Assembly (NCBI RefSeq): GCF_026540895.1
Contig: NZ_JALNUR010000006.1
Span: forward strand, 83,909-147,908
DNA from: Sphingomonas sp. GM_Shp_1
GTDB lineage: Bacteria; Pseudomonadota; Alphaproteobacteria; Sphingomonadales; Sphingomonadaceae
DNA: 64,000 bases
Reading direction: 5' to 3'
The notes under the pieces were generated by a model. That model was not told the DNA's origin, ran no database searches, and saw only the letters and a program-made list of their open reading frames with translations. A program made the translations under genes and the position numbers. The stretch's first letter is position 1. Every line of letters begins with the position of its first letter. Below, piece after piece: positions 9,147 to 17,059 of the stretch.

Positions 9147-9323
9147 TACCTGCTTTGCTGTATCAGGTTAAGCGGGAGCCCTGTCGTAATAATGCAACAG
9201 GCCGATATGGCCGCATTGAATACGTATGCGGCATCATTCCCTTTCATCGCGATCGATTTCACAGGTGCGGCAACAACCATACCCGTTCGTCGAAAGAAAA
9301 CGGGGTTTCCTGGAGGGGATTTC
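9147..9323. promoter_or_regulatory. Divergent control region with candidate LacI operators
   Basis: Between lacI-type and receptor genes, GCCGCAT (9210-9216) and ATGCGGC (9226-9232) form perfect 7-bp arms, and ATACGTAT (9220-9227) is a self-complementary core offset inside them. A weaker CTGT/ACAG pair flanks an AT-rich core at about 9181-9200. Either could be the operator. A ribosome site, GGAGGGG, lies at 9312-9318. Confidence 0.45.
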
Positions 9324-12068
9324 ATGACGGTTCGCCCTGTGGCGCCGGCCGATGCCGCGCGCTCGTTCCTGAAGCTCGGGGTCAGCACGCTGGCTCTGGT
9401 CGTCGCCGCGCCGGTCTGTGCGCAGAGCGTCGCGGTCGTGCCCGCGCCGAACACCGGCACCCCGGACACCGCCGCCCAGCAGGCGCAGGACAATGCCGAA
9501 CCGGGCGATATCGTCGTCACCGGCTTCCGCGCCGCGCTGGAAAACGCCGTCGCCGAGAAGAAGAACCGCGACCTGGTCGTCGAATCCGTCTCGGCCGAGG
9601 ATATCGGCAAGCTGCCCGACGCGTCGATCGCGGAGTCGATCGCCCGCCTGCCCGGCGTGACGTCGCAGCGGGTCAACGGCCGCTCCAACGCCATCTCGAT
9701 CCGCGGTTTCGCGCCCGACTTCTCGACCACGCTCTTGAACGGTCGCGAGCAGACCTCGACCGGCGACAACCGCGCGGTGGAATATGACCAGTATCCGGCT
9801 GAAGTCGTCAACCAGGTGCTGATCTACAAGACCGCCAATGCCGCGCTGATCGGCCAGGGCCTGTCGGGCACGGTCGACCTGAAGACCATCCGCCCGCTCG
9901 ACTATGGCAAGCGCGTCTTCTCGGTCGGCGCGCGTGGCACCTATGCCGATATCGGCAAGCTGAACGCGGGGTCGAAGGACTTCGGCTATCGCGCTTCGGC
10001 CACCTATGTCGACCAGTTCGCGGACGACACGATCGGCGTCGCGCTGTCGGCCAGCTATCTGAACGAGCCATACCAGATTCAGGAAGGCAATGCCTGGGGC
10101 TATGCGCCCGTCACGGTAAACGGTGCCTCTGCCAACGTCATCGGCGGCTCCAAATCCTATGTCACCTCGACCACGCTGAAGCGCCTGGGCCTTTCGGGCA
10201 CGCTCCAGTGGAAAATGAGCGACACCTTCACCAGCACGCTCGACGGTTTCTATTCCGACTTCAACGACGACCAGATCAAGCGCGGGATCGAACTGCCGCT
10301 GGCCTGGGGCAGCGGCACGACCCTGACCAATCCCACCGTCAGCAACGGTCTCGTCACCTCGGGCACGTTCAGCGGTGTCGAGGGCGTGGTCCGCAACGAC
10401 TCGTTCCAGCGCAAGGCCAAGCTCTATTCGTTCGGCTATAACGGCAAGTATAAGGGCGATGACGGCTGGAGCGCGTTCATCGACCTCAGCTATTCGCGCA
10501 CCGACCGCGACGAGGTGACGCTGGAGACCTATAGCGGCACCGGTTACGGCCAGGGCAATGGCGCGACCGACACGCTGGGCTTCACCACGGGCCGCACCGG
10601 CACCGTGTTCCAGCCGACGCTGAACTATTCCGACCCCAATCTGATCCAGCTCACCGATCCGCTGGGCTGGGGCGGCACGACGCGCCAGGCGGGCTATTAT
10701 AACGACCGCAAGGTCACCGACGAGATCAAGCAGTACCGCGTCGAGATCGAGCGCGAGGTCGAAACCCCGATCGTCCATGCCATCCGCTTCGGCCTGAACT
10801 ACACCGATCACGCCAAGTCGCTGGCCCCCAACGAGGCGTTCGTCACCCTGCCCGGCGGCGCGACCATCGCGCCGCTGCCCCAGCAATATCGCCAGACGCC
10901 GACCGACCTGACCTATCTGGGTCTGGGACCGATGCTCAGCTACGACCCGCGCGCGCTGCTGGCGGGCGGCGTCTATACGCTGACGCCCAACACCAGCCCG
11001 GACGTGCCCGCCAAGGCGTACACCACGACCGAGCATCTGATGACCGCCTATCTCCAGGCCGATCTGCGCGCGCAACTGGGCGCGGCGGAGCTGACCGGCA
11101 ATATCGGCGTGCAGGCGGTGGGAACCGAGCAGAAGTCGCGCGGCCTGGTCTATAACGGCACCGGCTTCAACGCGATCGTCCAGGGCGACGATTACTGGGA
11201 CATCCTGCCCAGCGCCAACCTGTCGCTTCGCCTGCCCAGCGACTGGGTGTTCCGCGTCGCGGCGGCGCGCCAGATGATGCGCCCGCGCTTCGACGATATG
11301 CGCGTCGCGCTATCCTATGGCTTCGACACGGCGCAGGGGATCATCTCGGGCAATGGCGGCAATCCGTTCCTCCGCCCGATCCGGTCCAATTCCTACGACG
11401 TGACGATCGAGAAGTATTTCGGCACGCGCGGCTATCTGGCGGCGCAGGGCTTCTACAAGGATCTCAAGAGCTTCGTTTACAATCTTGAGCAGCCTTACGA
11501 CTATACCGGCCTGCCGCTTCCCGCGTCTCTGCCGGTCGGCATCCCGCTTCAGGGCCGGATCACTCGTCCGATCAACGGAACCGGCGGCACGATCTACGGC
11601 GTCGAACTGGCGGGCACGCTGCCGCTGGGTCAGGTGGTCGGCTTCCTCGACGGCTTCGGCCTGACGGGCGGCGGGTCGTACACCAAGACCGAGATCACCC
11701 CGACCCCCGGCGGCGAGCCCGAGGATATTCCCGGCTATTCGCGCTGGGTGGCGAACGGCACCGCCTTTTTCGAGAAATGGGGCCTGAACATCCGTGGCTC
11801 GGTCCGGTACCGCTCGACCTTCGTGGGTGAGTTGTCGGGCTTCGGCGCCAACCGCGTCCGCCGCCGCGCGATCGACGAGACGATCGTCGACGGCCAGATC
11901 GGCTATGACTTCCAGGACGGCACGTTCAAGGGCCTGTCGCTGTTCGTCCAGGGCCAGAACCTGACCGACACGCCGTTCGTCACGACCAATGGCGGACAGC
12001 GCGATCAGGTGATCGACTATCAGAGCTATGGTCGCCGGTTCCTCGCCGGGTTTACCTATCGCTTCTGA
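9324..12068 (+). CDS. TonB-dependent receptor for maltodextrins (TIGR01782 type)
   Basis: This 914-residue outer-membrane receptor has a signal peptide (about residues 1-33, ending VCAQS), a TonB-box-like segment (GDIVVTGFRAAL), a plug domain (DIGKLPDASIAESIARLPGV, then SIRGFAPDFSTTLLNGRE) and a long beta-barrel ending FLAGFTYRF. The terminal Phe is the usual barrel-assembly signal. It should take up oligosaccharides that amylases release or that diffuse to the cell. The ATG at 9324 is set by GGAGGGG 5 nt upstream; the frame is open back to 8235 only antisense to lacI. It is the first gene of the amylolytic operon. The substrate is inferred from the neighbours. Confidence 0.93.
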   Translation: MTVRPVAPADAARSFLKLGVSTLALVVAAPVCAQSVAVVPAPNTGTPDTAAQQAQDNAEPGDIVVTGFRAALENAVAEKKNRDLVVESVSAEDIGKLPDASIAESIARLPGVTSQRVNGRSNAISIRGFAPDFSTTLLNGREQTSTGDNRAVEYDQYPAEVVNQVLIYKTANAALIGQGLSGTVDLKTIRPLDYGKRVFSVGARGTYADIGKLNAGSKDFGYRASATYVDQFADDTIGVALSASYLNEPYQIQEGNAWGYAPVTVNGASANVIGGSKSYVTSTTLKRLGLSGTLQWKMSDTFTSTLDGFYSDFNDDQIKRGIELPLAWGSGTTLTNPTVSNGLVTSGTFSGVEGVVRNDSFQRKAKLYSFGYNGKYKGDDGWSAFIDLSYSRTDRDEVTLETYSGTGYGQGNGATDTLGFTTGRTGTVFQPTLNYSDPNLIQLTDPLGWGGTTRQAGYYNDRKVTDEIKQYRVEIEREVETPIVHAIRFGLNYTDHAKSLAPNEAFVTLPGGATIAPLPQQYRQTPTDLTYLGLGPMLSYDPRALLAGGVYTLTPNTSPDVPAKAYTTTEHLMTAYLQADLRAQLGAAELTGNIGVQAVGTEQKSRGLVYNGTGFNAIVQGDDYWDILPSANLSLRLPSDWVFRVAAARQMMRPRFDDMRVALSYGFDTAQGIISGNGGNPFLRPIRSNSYDVTIEKYFGTRGYLAAQGFYKDLKSFVYNLEQPYDYTGLPLPASLPVGIPLQGRITRPINGTGGTIYGVELAGTLPLGQVVGFLDGFGLTGGGSYTKTEITPTPGGEPEDIPGYSRWVANGTAFFEKWGLNIRGSVRYRSTFVGELSGFGANRVRRRAIDETIVDGQIGYDFQDGTFKGLSLFVQGQNLTDTPFVTTNGGQRDQVIDYQSYGRRFLAGFTYRF

Positions 12069-12075
12069 TACAAGT

Positions 12076-12109
12076 TTCCCGCGCCGGTCCCCCATATCCG
12101 GCGCGGGAA
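12076..12109 (+). terminator. Intra-operon hairpin between receptor and flavoenzyme genes
   Basis: TTCCCGCGCCGG and its exact complement form a 12-bp stem around a 10-nt loop, starting 8 nt after the receptor stop. There is no T tract. It may be a partial terminator or a 3-prime stabiliser that keeps receptor mRNA above the level of the downstream genes. Confidence 0.6.
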
Positions 12110-12129
12110 TCCCGAATGTGAGACGCCGC

Positions 12130-13656
12130 ATGGACGCCCGCCCCACCACAGACCGTATCGCCAGAAAGGTCGTGATCGTCGGCGGCGGCACCGCCGGATG
12201 GATGGCGGCGGCGGCGCTGGCGCGGTTCCTGCCCCCCTCGACCCGCATCACCCTGATCGAGTCCGATGCGATCGGCACCGTCGGGGTGGGCGAGGCGACG
12301 ATCCCCGGTATCCGCCTGTTCAACCAGATGCTCGGCCTGGACGAGGCCGAGTTCCTGCGCGCCACGTACGGCAGCTTCAAGCTGGGCATCCGGTTCGAGG
12401 GCTGGTCGGGCGAAGGCAGCGGTTATCTCCATGCGTTCGGCAGCATCGGGCGCGGGCTGGGGCTGGTGCCGTTCCACCATTACTGGCTGCGCGGCGGCGG
12501 TGCGGCGAACCCCGCCTCGCTCTGGGGCCATATGGCGAGTGCGCAAGCCGCGATGAGCGGACGCTTCGCCCCCGATCCGGGCCGCCCCGACCTGCCGAGC
12601 GGCCTCGCATGGGCCTATCATTTCGATGCCAGCCTCTATGCCGCGCTGCTCCGCCACCATGCGGAAAGCGCGGGCGTGGTACGGGTTGAGGGTCGCATCG
12701 CCTCGATCGCGCGCGATCGGGGCGGTCGGATCGACCATGTCGTGCTGGAAGGTGGCGAGAGCCATGCGGGCGACCTGTTCATCGACTGCACGGGCTTTCG
12801 CGCGCTGCTGATCGGCGAAGCGCTGGCCGAGCCGTTCGACGACTGGTCGGACCTCCTGCCCTGCAACCGCGCGCTGGCGGTGGCGGGCGAGCGTGCCGCC
12901 CCCCTGCCCCCCTATACCCGCGCCATCGCCCATGGGGCGGGGTGGCGCTGGCGGATTCCGCTTCAGCATCGCACCGGCAACGGCTTGGTCTATGACAGCC
13001 GCCATCTGTCGGACGACGAAGCTGTCGACCGGCTGCTCTCGGCACTGAACGGCGAAGCGGCGGGCGATCCGCGCCTGTTGCGCTTCACCACCGGACGACG
13101 GCGGCGCGCCTGGGTGGGTAATTGCGTCGCGCTCGGACTGGCGGCGGGGTTTCTGGAGCCGCTGGAGTCGACCAGCATCCATCTGATCCAGTCGGGCATC
13201 GCGCGGCTGCTGGACTATTGGCCCGGCCAGACGCTCCAGCCGGTCGAGATCGACGCCTATAATCGCGAGACCGAAGGCGAGTGGCGGGCGATCCGCGACT
13301 TCCTGATCCTCCATTACCACGCCAATGCCCGCCCCGAGCCCTTCTGGACCGAGCGGCGCGCGGTGCCGCTGCCCGCCAGCCTCGCGAGCCGCATCGCGCT
13401 GTTCCGCGCCAATGGCCGGTTCCGCCGCGAGGGCGACGAGCTTTTCGCCGAGCCCGGCTGGATACAGGTGATGATCGGCCAGGGCATCGTCCCCGCCGGG
13501 CATCACGCACTCGCCGATGAGCTGTCGGCGGACGAGCTGGACGATTTCCTCAGTCTCACCCGGCGTCACGCCGCGCAGGTGGCCGCCCGGCTGCCCACGC
13601 ACGACGCCTTCCTCGCCGCGCACTGCGCCGCGCCCCATCACAAGGTTCTCGCATGA
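12130..13656 (+). CDS. Tryptophan-halogenase-family flavin-dependent enzyme, function unknown
   Basis: The 508-residue protein has a FAD-binding motif GGGTAG (residues 18-23), a Lys84 in SFKLGIRFEGW that aligns with the catalytic lysine (Lys79) of PrnA/RebH, and the halogenase signature GWRWRIP at 271-277, which marks the family apart from monooxygenases. It has no signal peptide and should be cytoplasmic. It needs reduced flavin from a reductase that is not in the window. It lies between the receptor gene and amylase and overlaps the amylase start by 4 nt (ATGA), so it belongs to the sugar operon. Whether it halogenates anything here is unknown; a sugar-linked or signalling role is possible. 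Confidence 0.85.
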   Translation: MDARPTTDRIARKVVIVGGGTAGWMAAAALARFLPPSTRITLIESDAIGTVGVGEATIPGIRLFNQMLGLDEAEFLRATYGSFKLGIRFEGWSGEGSGYLHAFGSIGRGLGLVPFHHYWLRGGGAANPASLWGHMASAQAAMSGRFAPDPGRPDLPSGLAWAYHFDASLYAALLRHHAESAGVVRVEGRIASIARDRGGRIDHVVLEGGESHAGDLFIDCTGFRALLIGEALAEPFDDWSDLLPCNRALAVAGERAAPLPPYTRAIAHGAGWRWRIPLQHRTGNGLVYDSRHLSDDEAVDRLLSALNGEAAGDPRLLRFTTGRRRRAWVGNCVALGLAAGFLEPLESTSIHLIQSGIARLLDYWPGQTLQPVEIDAYNRETEGEWRAIRDFLILHYHANARPEPFWTERRAVPLPASLASRIALFRANGRFRREGDELFAEPGWIQVMIGQGIVPAGHHALADELSADELDDFLSLTRRHAAQVAARLPTHDAFLAAHCAAPHHKVLA

Positions 13657-15446
13657 AAAAGCTGCTGCTTGCCCTGCTCGCCACCGCCACGCCATTGGCG
13701 GCGCAGGATTATCGCCAACGCCTGCCGCAGGACGAGGTGATCTATTTCGTCCTGCCCGACCGGTTCGAGAATGGCGACCCCGCCAATGATCGCGGTGGCC
13801 TGAAGGGCGGGCCGCTCACCACCGGCTTCGACCCGGCGCACAAGGGCTTTTACCATGGCGGCGACTTGAAGGGGCTGACCCAGCGGCTCGACTATATCCA
13901 GGGGCTGGGCGCGACCGCGATCTGGCTGGGGCCGATCTTCAAGAACAAGCCGGTCCAGGGCGCCAAGGGCCGGGAGAGTGCGGGCTATCACGGTTACTGG
14001 ATCACGGACTTCACCACGGTCGACCCGCATCTGGGGACCGAGGCCGATCTGCACGCCTTCATCGACGCCGCGCATCAGCGGGGGATGAAGGTATATATGG
14101 ACATCATCGTCAACCACACGGCGGACGTGATCCAGTATCGCGAATGCGTCGAAGGCTCGCCCTGCCCCTATCGCGACCGGGCGACCTACCCCTATCAGCG
14201 AAGCGGTGGTGTCGATGGCAAGCCGATCAATCCCGACTTTGTCGGCGACGATGGGCAGACGGCGGCGAACTTCTCGAAGCTGACCGACCCGACCTATGCC
14301 TATACCCCTTACATCCCGGCGGGTGAGCGGAACGCCAAGACCCCGGCCTGGCTCAACGACCCGATCTACTACCACAATCGCGGCAACACGACTTTTGAGG
14401 ACGAAAGTTCGACCACCGGCGACTTCTCGGGGCTGGACGATCTCTATACCGAAAATCCGCGCGTCATCGCGGGCATGATCGACATCTACGGCAGTTGGAT
14501 CGACCGGTTCGGCGTCGACGGCTTCCGCATCGACACCGCCAAACATGTGAACCCGGAATTCTGGCGGAGCTTCGTCCCCGCCATGCTGACCCGCGCCCAA
14601 GCCAAGGACATTCCGAACTTCCATATCTTCGGCGAGGTGACGGCGGGCATGGATCCCGGTTATCTCGCGCGCTGGACCAAGATCGCCGACTATCCGGCGG
14701 TCCTCGACTTCGCCTTCATGAACGCGGTGATTCAGACGGTCGCGGAGAACAAGCCGACCCGCACCCTCGCCAGCCTGTTCGAGGGCGATGTCCTCTATGC
14801 CAAGGGTGAGGCCACGGCGGACATATTGCCGACCTTTCTCGGCAATCACGACCATGGCCGCTTTGCCCGTGATGTTCGGCAGGCGAACCGCGACGCCTCG
14901 GACGACGAAATCCTGAAGCGGGTCGAACTGGGCCATGCGATGCTGCTCACCTTGCGCGGTGTGCCGACCATCTATTCGGGCGACGAACAGGGCTTTGCGG
15001 GCGACGGCAACGATCAGGACGCGCGCGAGGACATGTTCGCCAGCAAGGTCGCGAGCTACAACGACAATCGCCTGGTCGGCACGTCGAAGACCACTGCCAC
15101 CGACAGCTTCGTGCCCGCCCATCCCCTCTACCGCGAGATCGCGACGCTTGCCCGGCTGCGCGTCGCCAACCCCGCCCTCACCCGCGGGCGGCAGGTGATC
15201 CGCGCGCGCGGCGATGCCCCCGGCCTGTTCGCTGTGTCCCGCTTCGATCCCGCCACGGGGCGCGAATATGTGATCGCCTTCAACACCTCGGCCAAGCCGC
15301 TGCGCCAGGCCGTACAGGTCGAAACGGCATCGCAACGTTTTGCGGCCATGGCTGGCCCCTGCGCCCCGATTGCCGCCGCGCCCGGCAGCCTGATGTTTGA
15401 CTTGCCCGCCTTCGGCTATGCCGTGTGCGCGGCGGAGAGCCGTTGA
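13653..15446 (+). CDS. Periplasmic GH13 alpha-amylase
   Basis: This 597-residue enzyme starts with a signal peptide (MKKLLLALLATATPLAAQ) and has a GH13 barrel. The catalytic residues are Asp294 (GFRIDTAKH, nucleophile), Glu328 (FGEVTAG, acid/base) and Asp400 (GNHDHGRF). Other conserved regions are MDIIVNHTADV and YSGDEQGF. It should cut alpha-1,4 bonds in maltodextrins brought through the outer membrane, similar in role to the neopullulanase SusA. The ATG overlaps the upstream stop by 4 nt and its own stop shares one base with the next ATG. The exact specificity (amylase, neopullulanase or cyclomaltodextrinase) cannot be fixed from motifs alone. Confidence 0.92.
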   Translation: MKKLLLALLATATPLAAQDYRQRLPQDEVIYFVLPDRFENGDPANDRGGLKGGPLTTGFDPAHKGFYHGGDLKGLTQRLDYIQGLGATAIWLGPIFKNKPVQGAKGRESAGYHGYWITDFTTVDPHLGTEADLHAFIDAAHQRGMKVYMDIIVNHTADVIQYRECVEGSPCPYRDRATYPYQRSGGVDGKPINPDFVGDDGQTAANFSKLTDPTYAYTPYIPAGERNAKTPAWLNDPIYYHNRGNTTFEDESSTTGDFSGLDDLYTENPRVIAGMIDIYGSWIDRFGVDGFRIDTAKHVNPEFWRSFVPAMLTRAQAKDIPNFHIFGEVTAGMDPGYLARWTKIADYPAVLDFAFMNAVIQTVAENKPTRTLASLFEGDVLYAKGEATADILPTFLGNHDHGRFARDVRQANRDASDDEILKRVELGHAMLLTLRGVPTIYSGDEQGFAGDGNDQDAREDMFASKVASYNDNRLVGTSKTTATDSFVPAHPLYREIATLARLRVANPALTRGRQVIRARGDAPGLFAVSRFDPATGREYVIAFNTSAKPLRQAVQVETASQRFAAMAGPCAPIAAAPGSLMFDLPAFGYAVCAAESR

Positions 15447-17059
15447 TGACCCATAGTGTTCCCACCGCCCCCCGCCCCTGGTGGAAGGGCGCGGTGATCT
15501 ACCAGATCTATCCCCGCAGCTTTGCCGACAGCAATGACGACGGCATCGGCGACCTGCCCGGCATCACCGCCAAGCTCGACCATGTCGCGGCCCTGGGCGT
15601 GGATGCGATCTGGTTGTCGCCCTTCTTCACCTCGCCCATGAAGGATTTCGGTTATGACGTGGCGGATTACCGCGATGTCGACCCGATCTTCGGGACGCTC
15701 GCCGATTTCGACGCGCTGGTCGCGCGCGCGCACGAACTGGGGCTGAAGGTCGTCATCGACCAGGTGTACAGCCACACCTCCGACGAGCATGTCTGGTTCA
15801 CCGAAAGCCGCTCCAGCCGCACCAATGCCCGCGCCGACTGGTATGTCTGGGCCGATGCCAAGCCCGACGGCTCGCCGCCGTCCAACTGGCAGTCGGTGTT
15901 CGGCGGCCCCGCCTGGACCTGGGACGCGCGGCGCGGGCAATATTATCTGCACAATTTCCTGAAGGAGCAGCCGCAGCTCCACGTCCATCACCCGGACGTG
16001 CAGGCCGAATTGCTGGCGACCGCGCGCTTCTGGCTGGACCGGGGCGTGGACGGGTTCCGGCTGGATGCGATCAACTTCATGATGCACGAGCCGACCCTTC
16101 GCGATAACCCGCCCGCGCCCGACACCGGCAAGACGCGGACCCGGCCGTTCGATTTCCAGGTCAAGCTCTACAACCAGAGCCATGCCGACATCGTGCCCTT
16201 CCTGGAGCGTATCCGCGCGACGCTGGACGGTTATGGCGACCGCTTCACGGTGGCCGAGGTCGGTGGCGACGAAGCCGACCGCGAGATGAAGCTGTTCACC
16301 GCCGGGGATCATCGGCTGAACACCGCTTACGGCTTCGACTTCCTCTACGCCGACCGTCTGGCCCCACGCATCGTCGCGGAGGCACTGGCGAAATGGCCCG
16401 CCGAGCCAGGTGTCGGCTGGCCGAGCTGGGCATTCGAGAACCATGACGCGCCGCGCGCCGTGTCGCGCTGGAGTACGCCGGAGCACCGCGAGGCCTTCGC
16501 GCGGGTGAAGATGCTGTTGCTGCTGTCGCTTCGCGGCAATGCCTTTCTCTATCAGGGCGAGGAGTTGGGGCTGACCCAAGTCGATGTGCCCTTCGAGCGG
16601 CTGCAAGACCCGGAGGCCATCGCCAACTGGCCGCTGACCCTGTCGCGCGACGGGGTGCGTACGCCGATGCCGTGGAGCAGCAATGCGCGTCACGGTGGCT
16701 TCTCGGATGCCGAGCCTTGGCTGCCGGTCGGCCCCGATCACGCCGCGCTGGCGGTCAACCGGCAGGAGGGCGACCCGGACTCGCTGCTGAACCTGACGCG
16801 GCGATTGGTGCGGCTGCGCGCGGAGACGCCTGCACTCGCGGTCGGCGACCTCACCCTGCTCCACGCCGACGAGCAGTTGCTCGCCTTCGAGCGGCGCGAG
16901 GGGACACAACGCCTGCTCTGCCTGTTCAATCTGGGCGACACGCCCGTGACCATTCCGCCCGCCCTGCCACGCGGCGGGCGAGTGCTGGTCCATGTCAATA
17001 ACGCCACCGACGAACGCCTGGGCGCGTTCGGGGCGGCGATCCGGGAGATGACTGCATGA
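15446..17059 (+). CDS. GH13 alpha-glucosidase (oligo-1,6-glucosidase/alpha-glucosidase type)
   Basis: The 537-residue enzyme opens with WWKGAVIYQIYPRSFADSN, the classic start of GH13 alpha-glucosidases. It has catalytic Asp207 (DGFRLDAINF), Glu271 (TVAEVGGDE) and Asp334 (FENHDAPR). It lacks a signal peptide, so it should hydrolyse maltose and maltotriose to glucose in the cytoplasm after import by the permease at 6574-8055. The GH13 subfamily 23-like sequence fits alpha-1,4 specificity, though 1,6 activity cannot be ruled out. The stop of the amylase gene overlaps its ATG (TGATG), and its own stop overlaps the GH97 start (ATGA). Confidence 0.92.
   Translation: MTHSVPTAPRPWWKGAVIYQIYPRSFADSNDDGIGDLPGITAKLDHVAALGVDAIWLSPFFTSPMKDFGYDVADYRDVDPIFGTLADFDALVARAHELGLKVVIDQVYSHTSDEHVWFTESRSSRTNARADWYVWADAKPDGSPPSNWQSVFGGPAWTWDARRGQYYLHNFLKEQPQLHVHHPDVQAELLATARFWLDRGVDGFRLDAINFMMHEPTLRDNPPAPDTGKTRTRPFDFQVKLYNQSHADIVPFLERIRATLDGYGDRFTVAEVGGDEADREMKLFTAGDHRLNTAYGFDFLYADRLAPRIVAEALAKWPAEPGVGWPSWAFENHDAPRAVSRWSTPEHREAFARVKMLLLLSLRGNAFLYQGEELGLTQVDVPFERLQDPEAIANWPLTLSRDGVRTPMPWSSNARHGGFSDAEPWLPVGPDHAALAVNRQEGDPDSLLNLTRRLVRLRAETPALAVGDLTLLHADEQLLAFERREGTQRLLCLFNLGDTPVTIPPALPRGGRVLVHVNNATDERLGAFGAAIREMTA

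Noticed and set aside
8235..9323. N-terminal extension of the first TonB receptor
   Set aside because: It would be antisense to the lacI-type gene; the signal peptide and ribosome site place the start at 9324.
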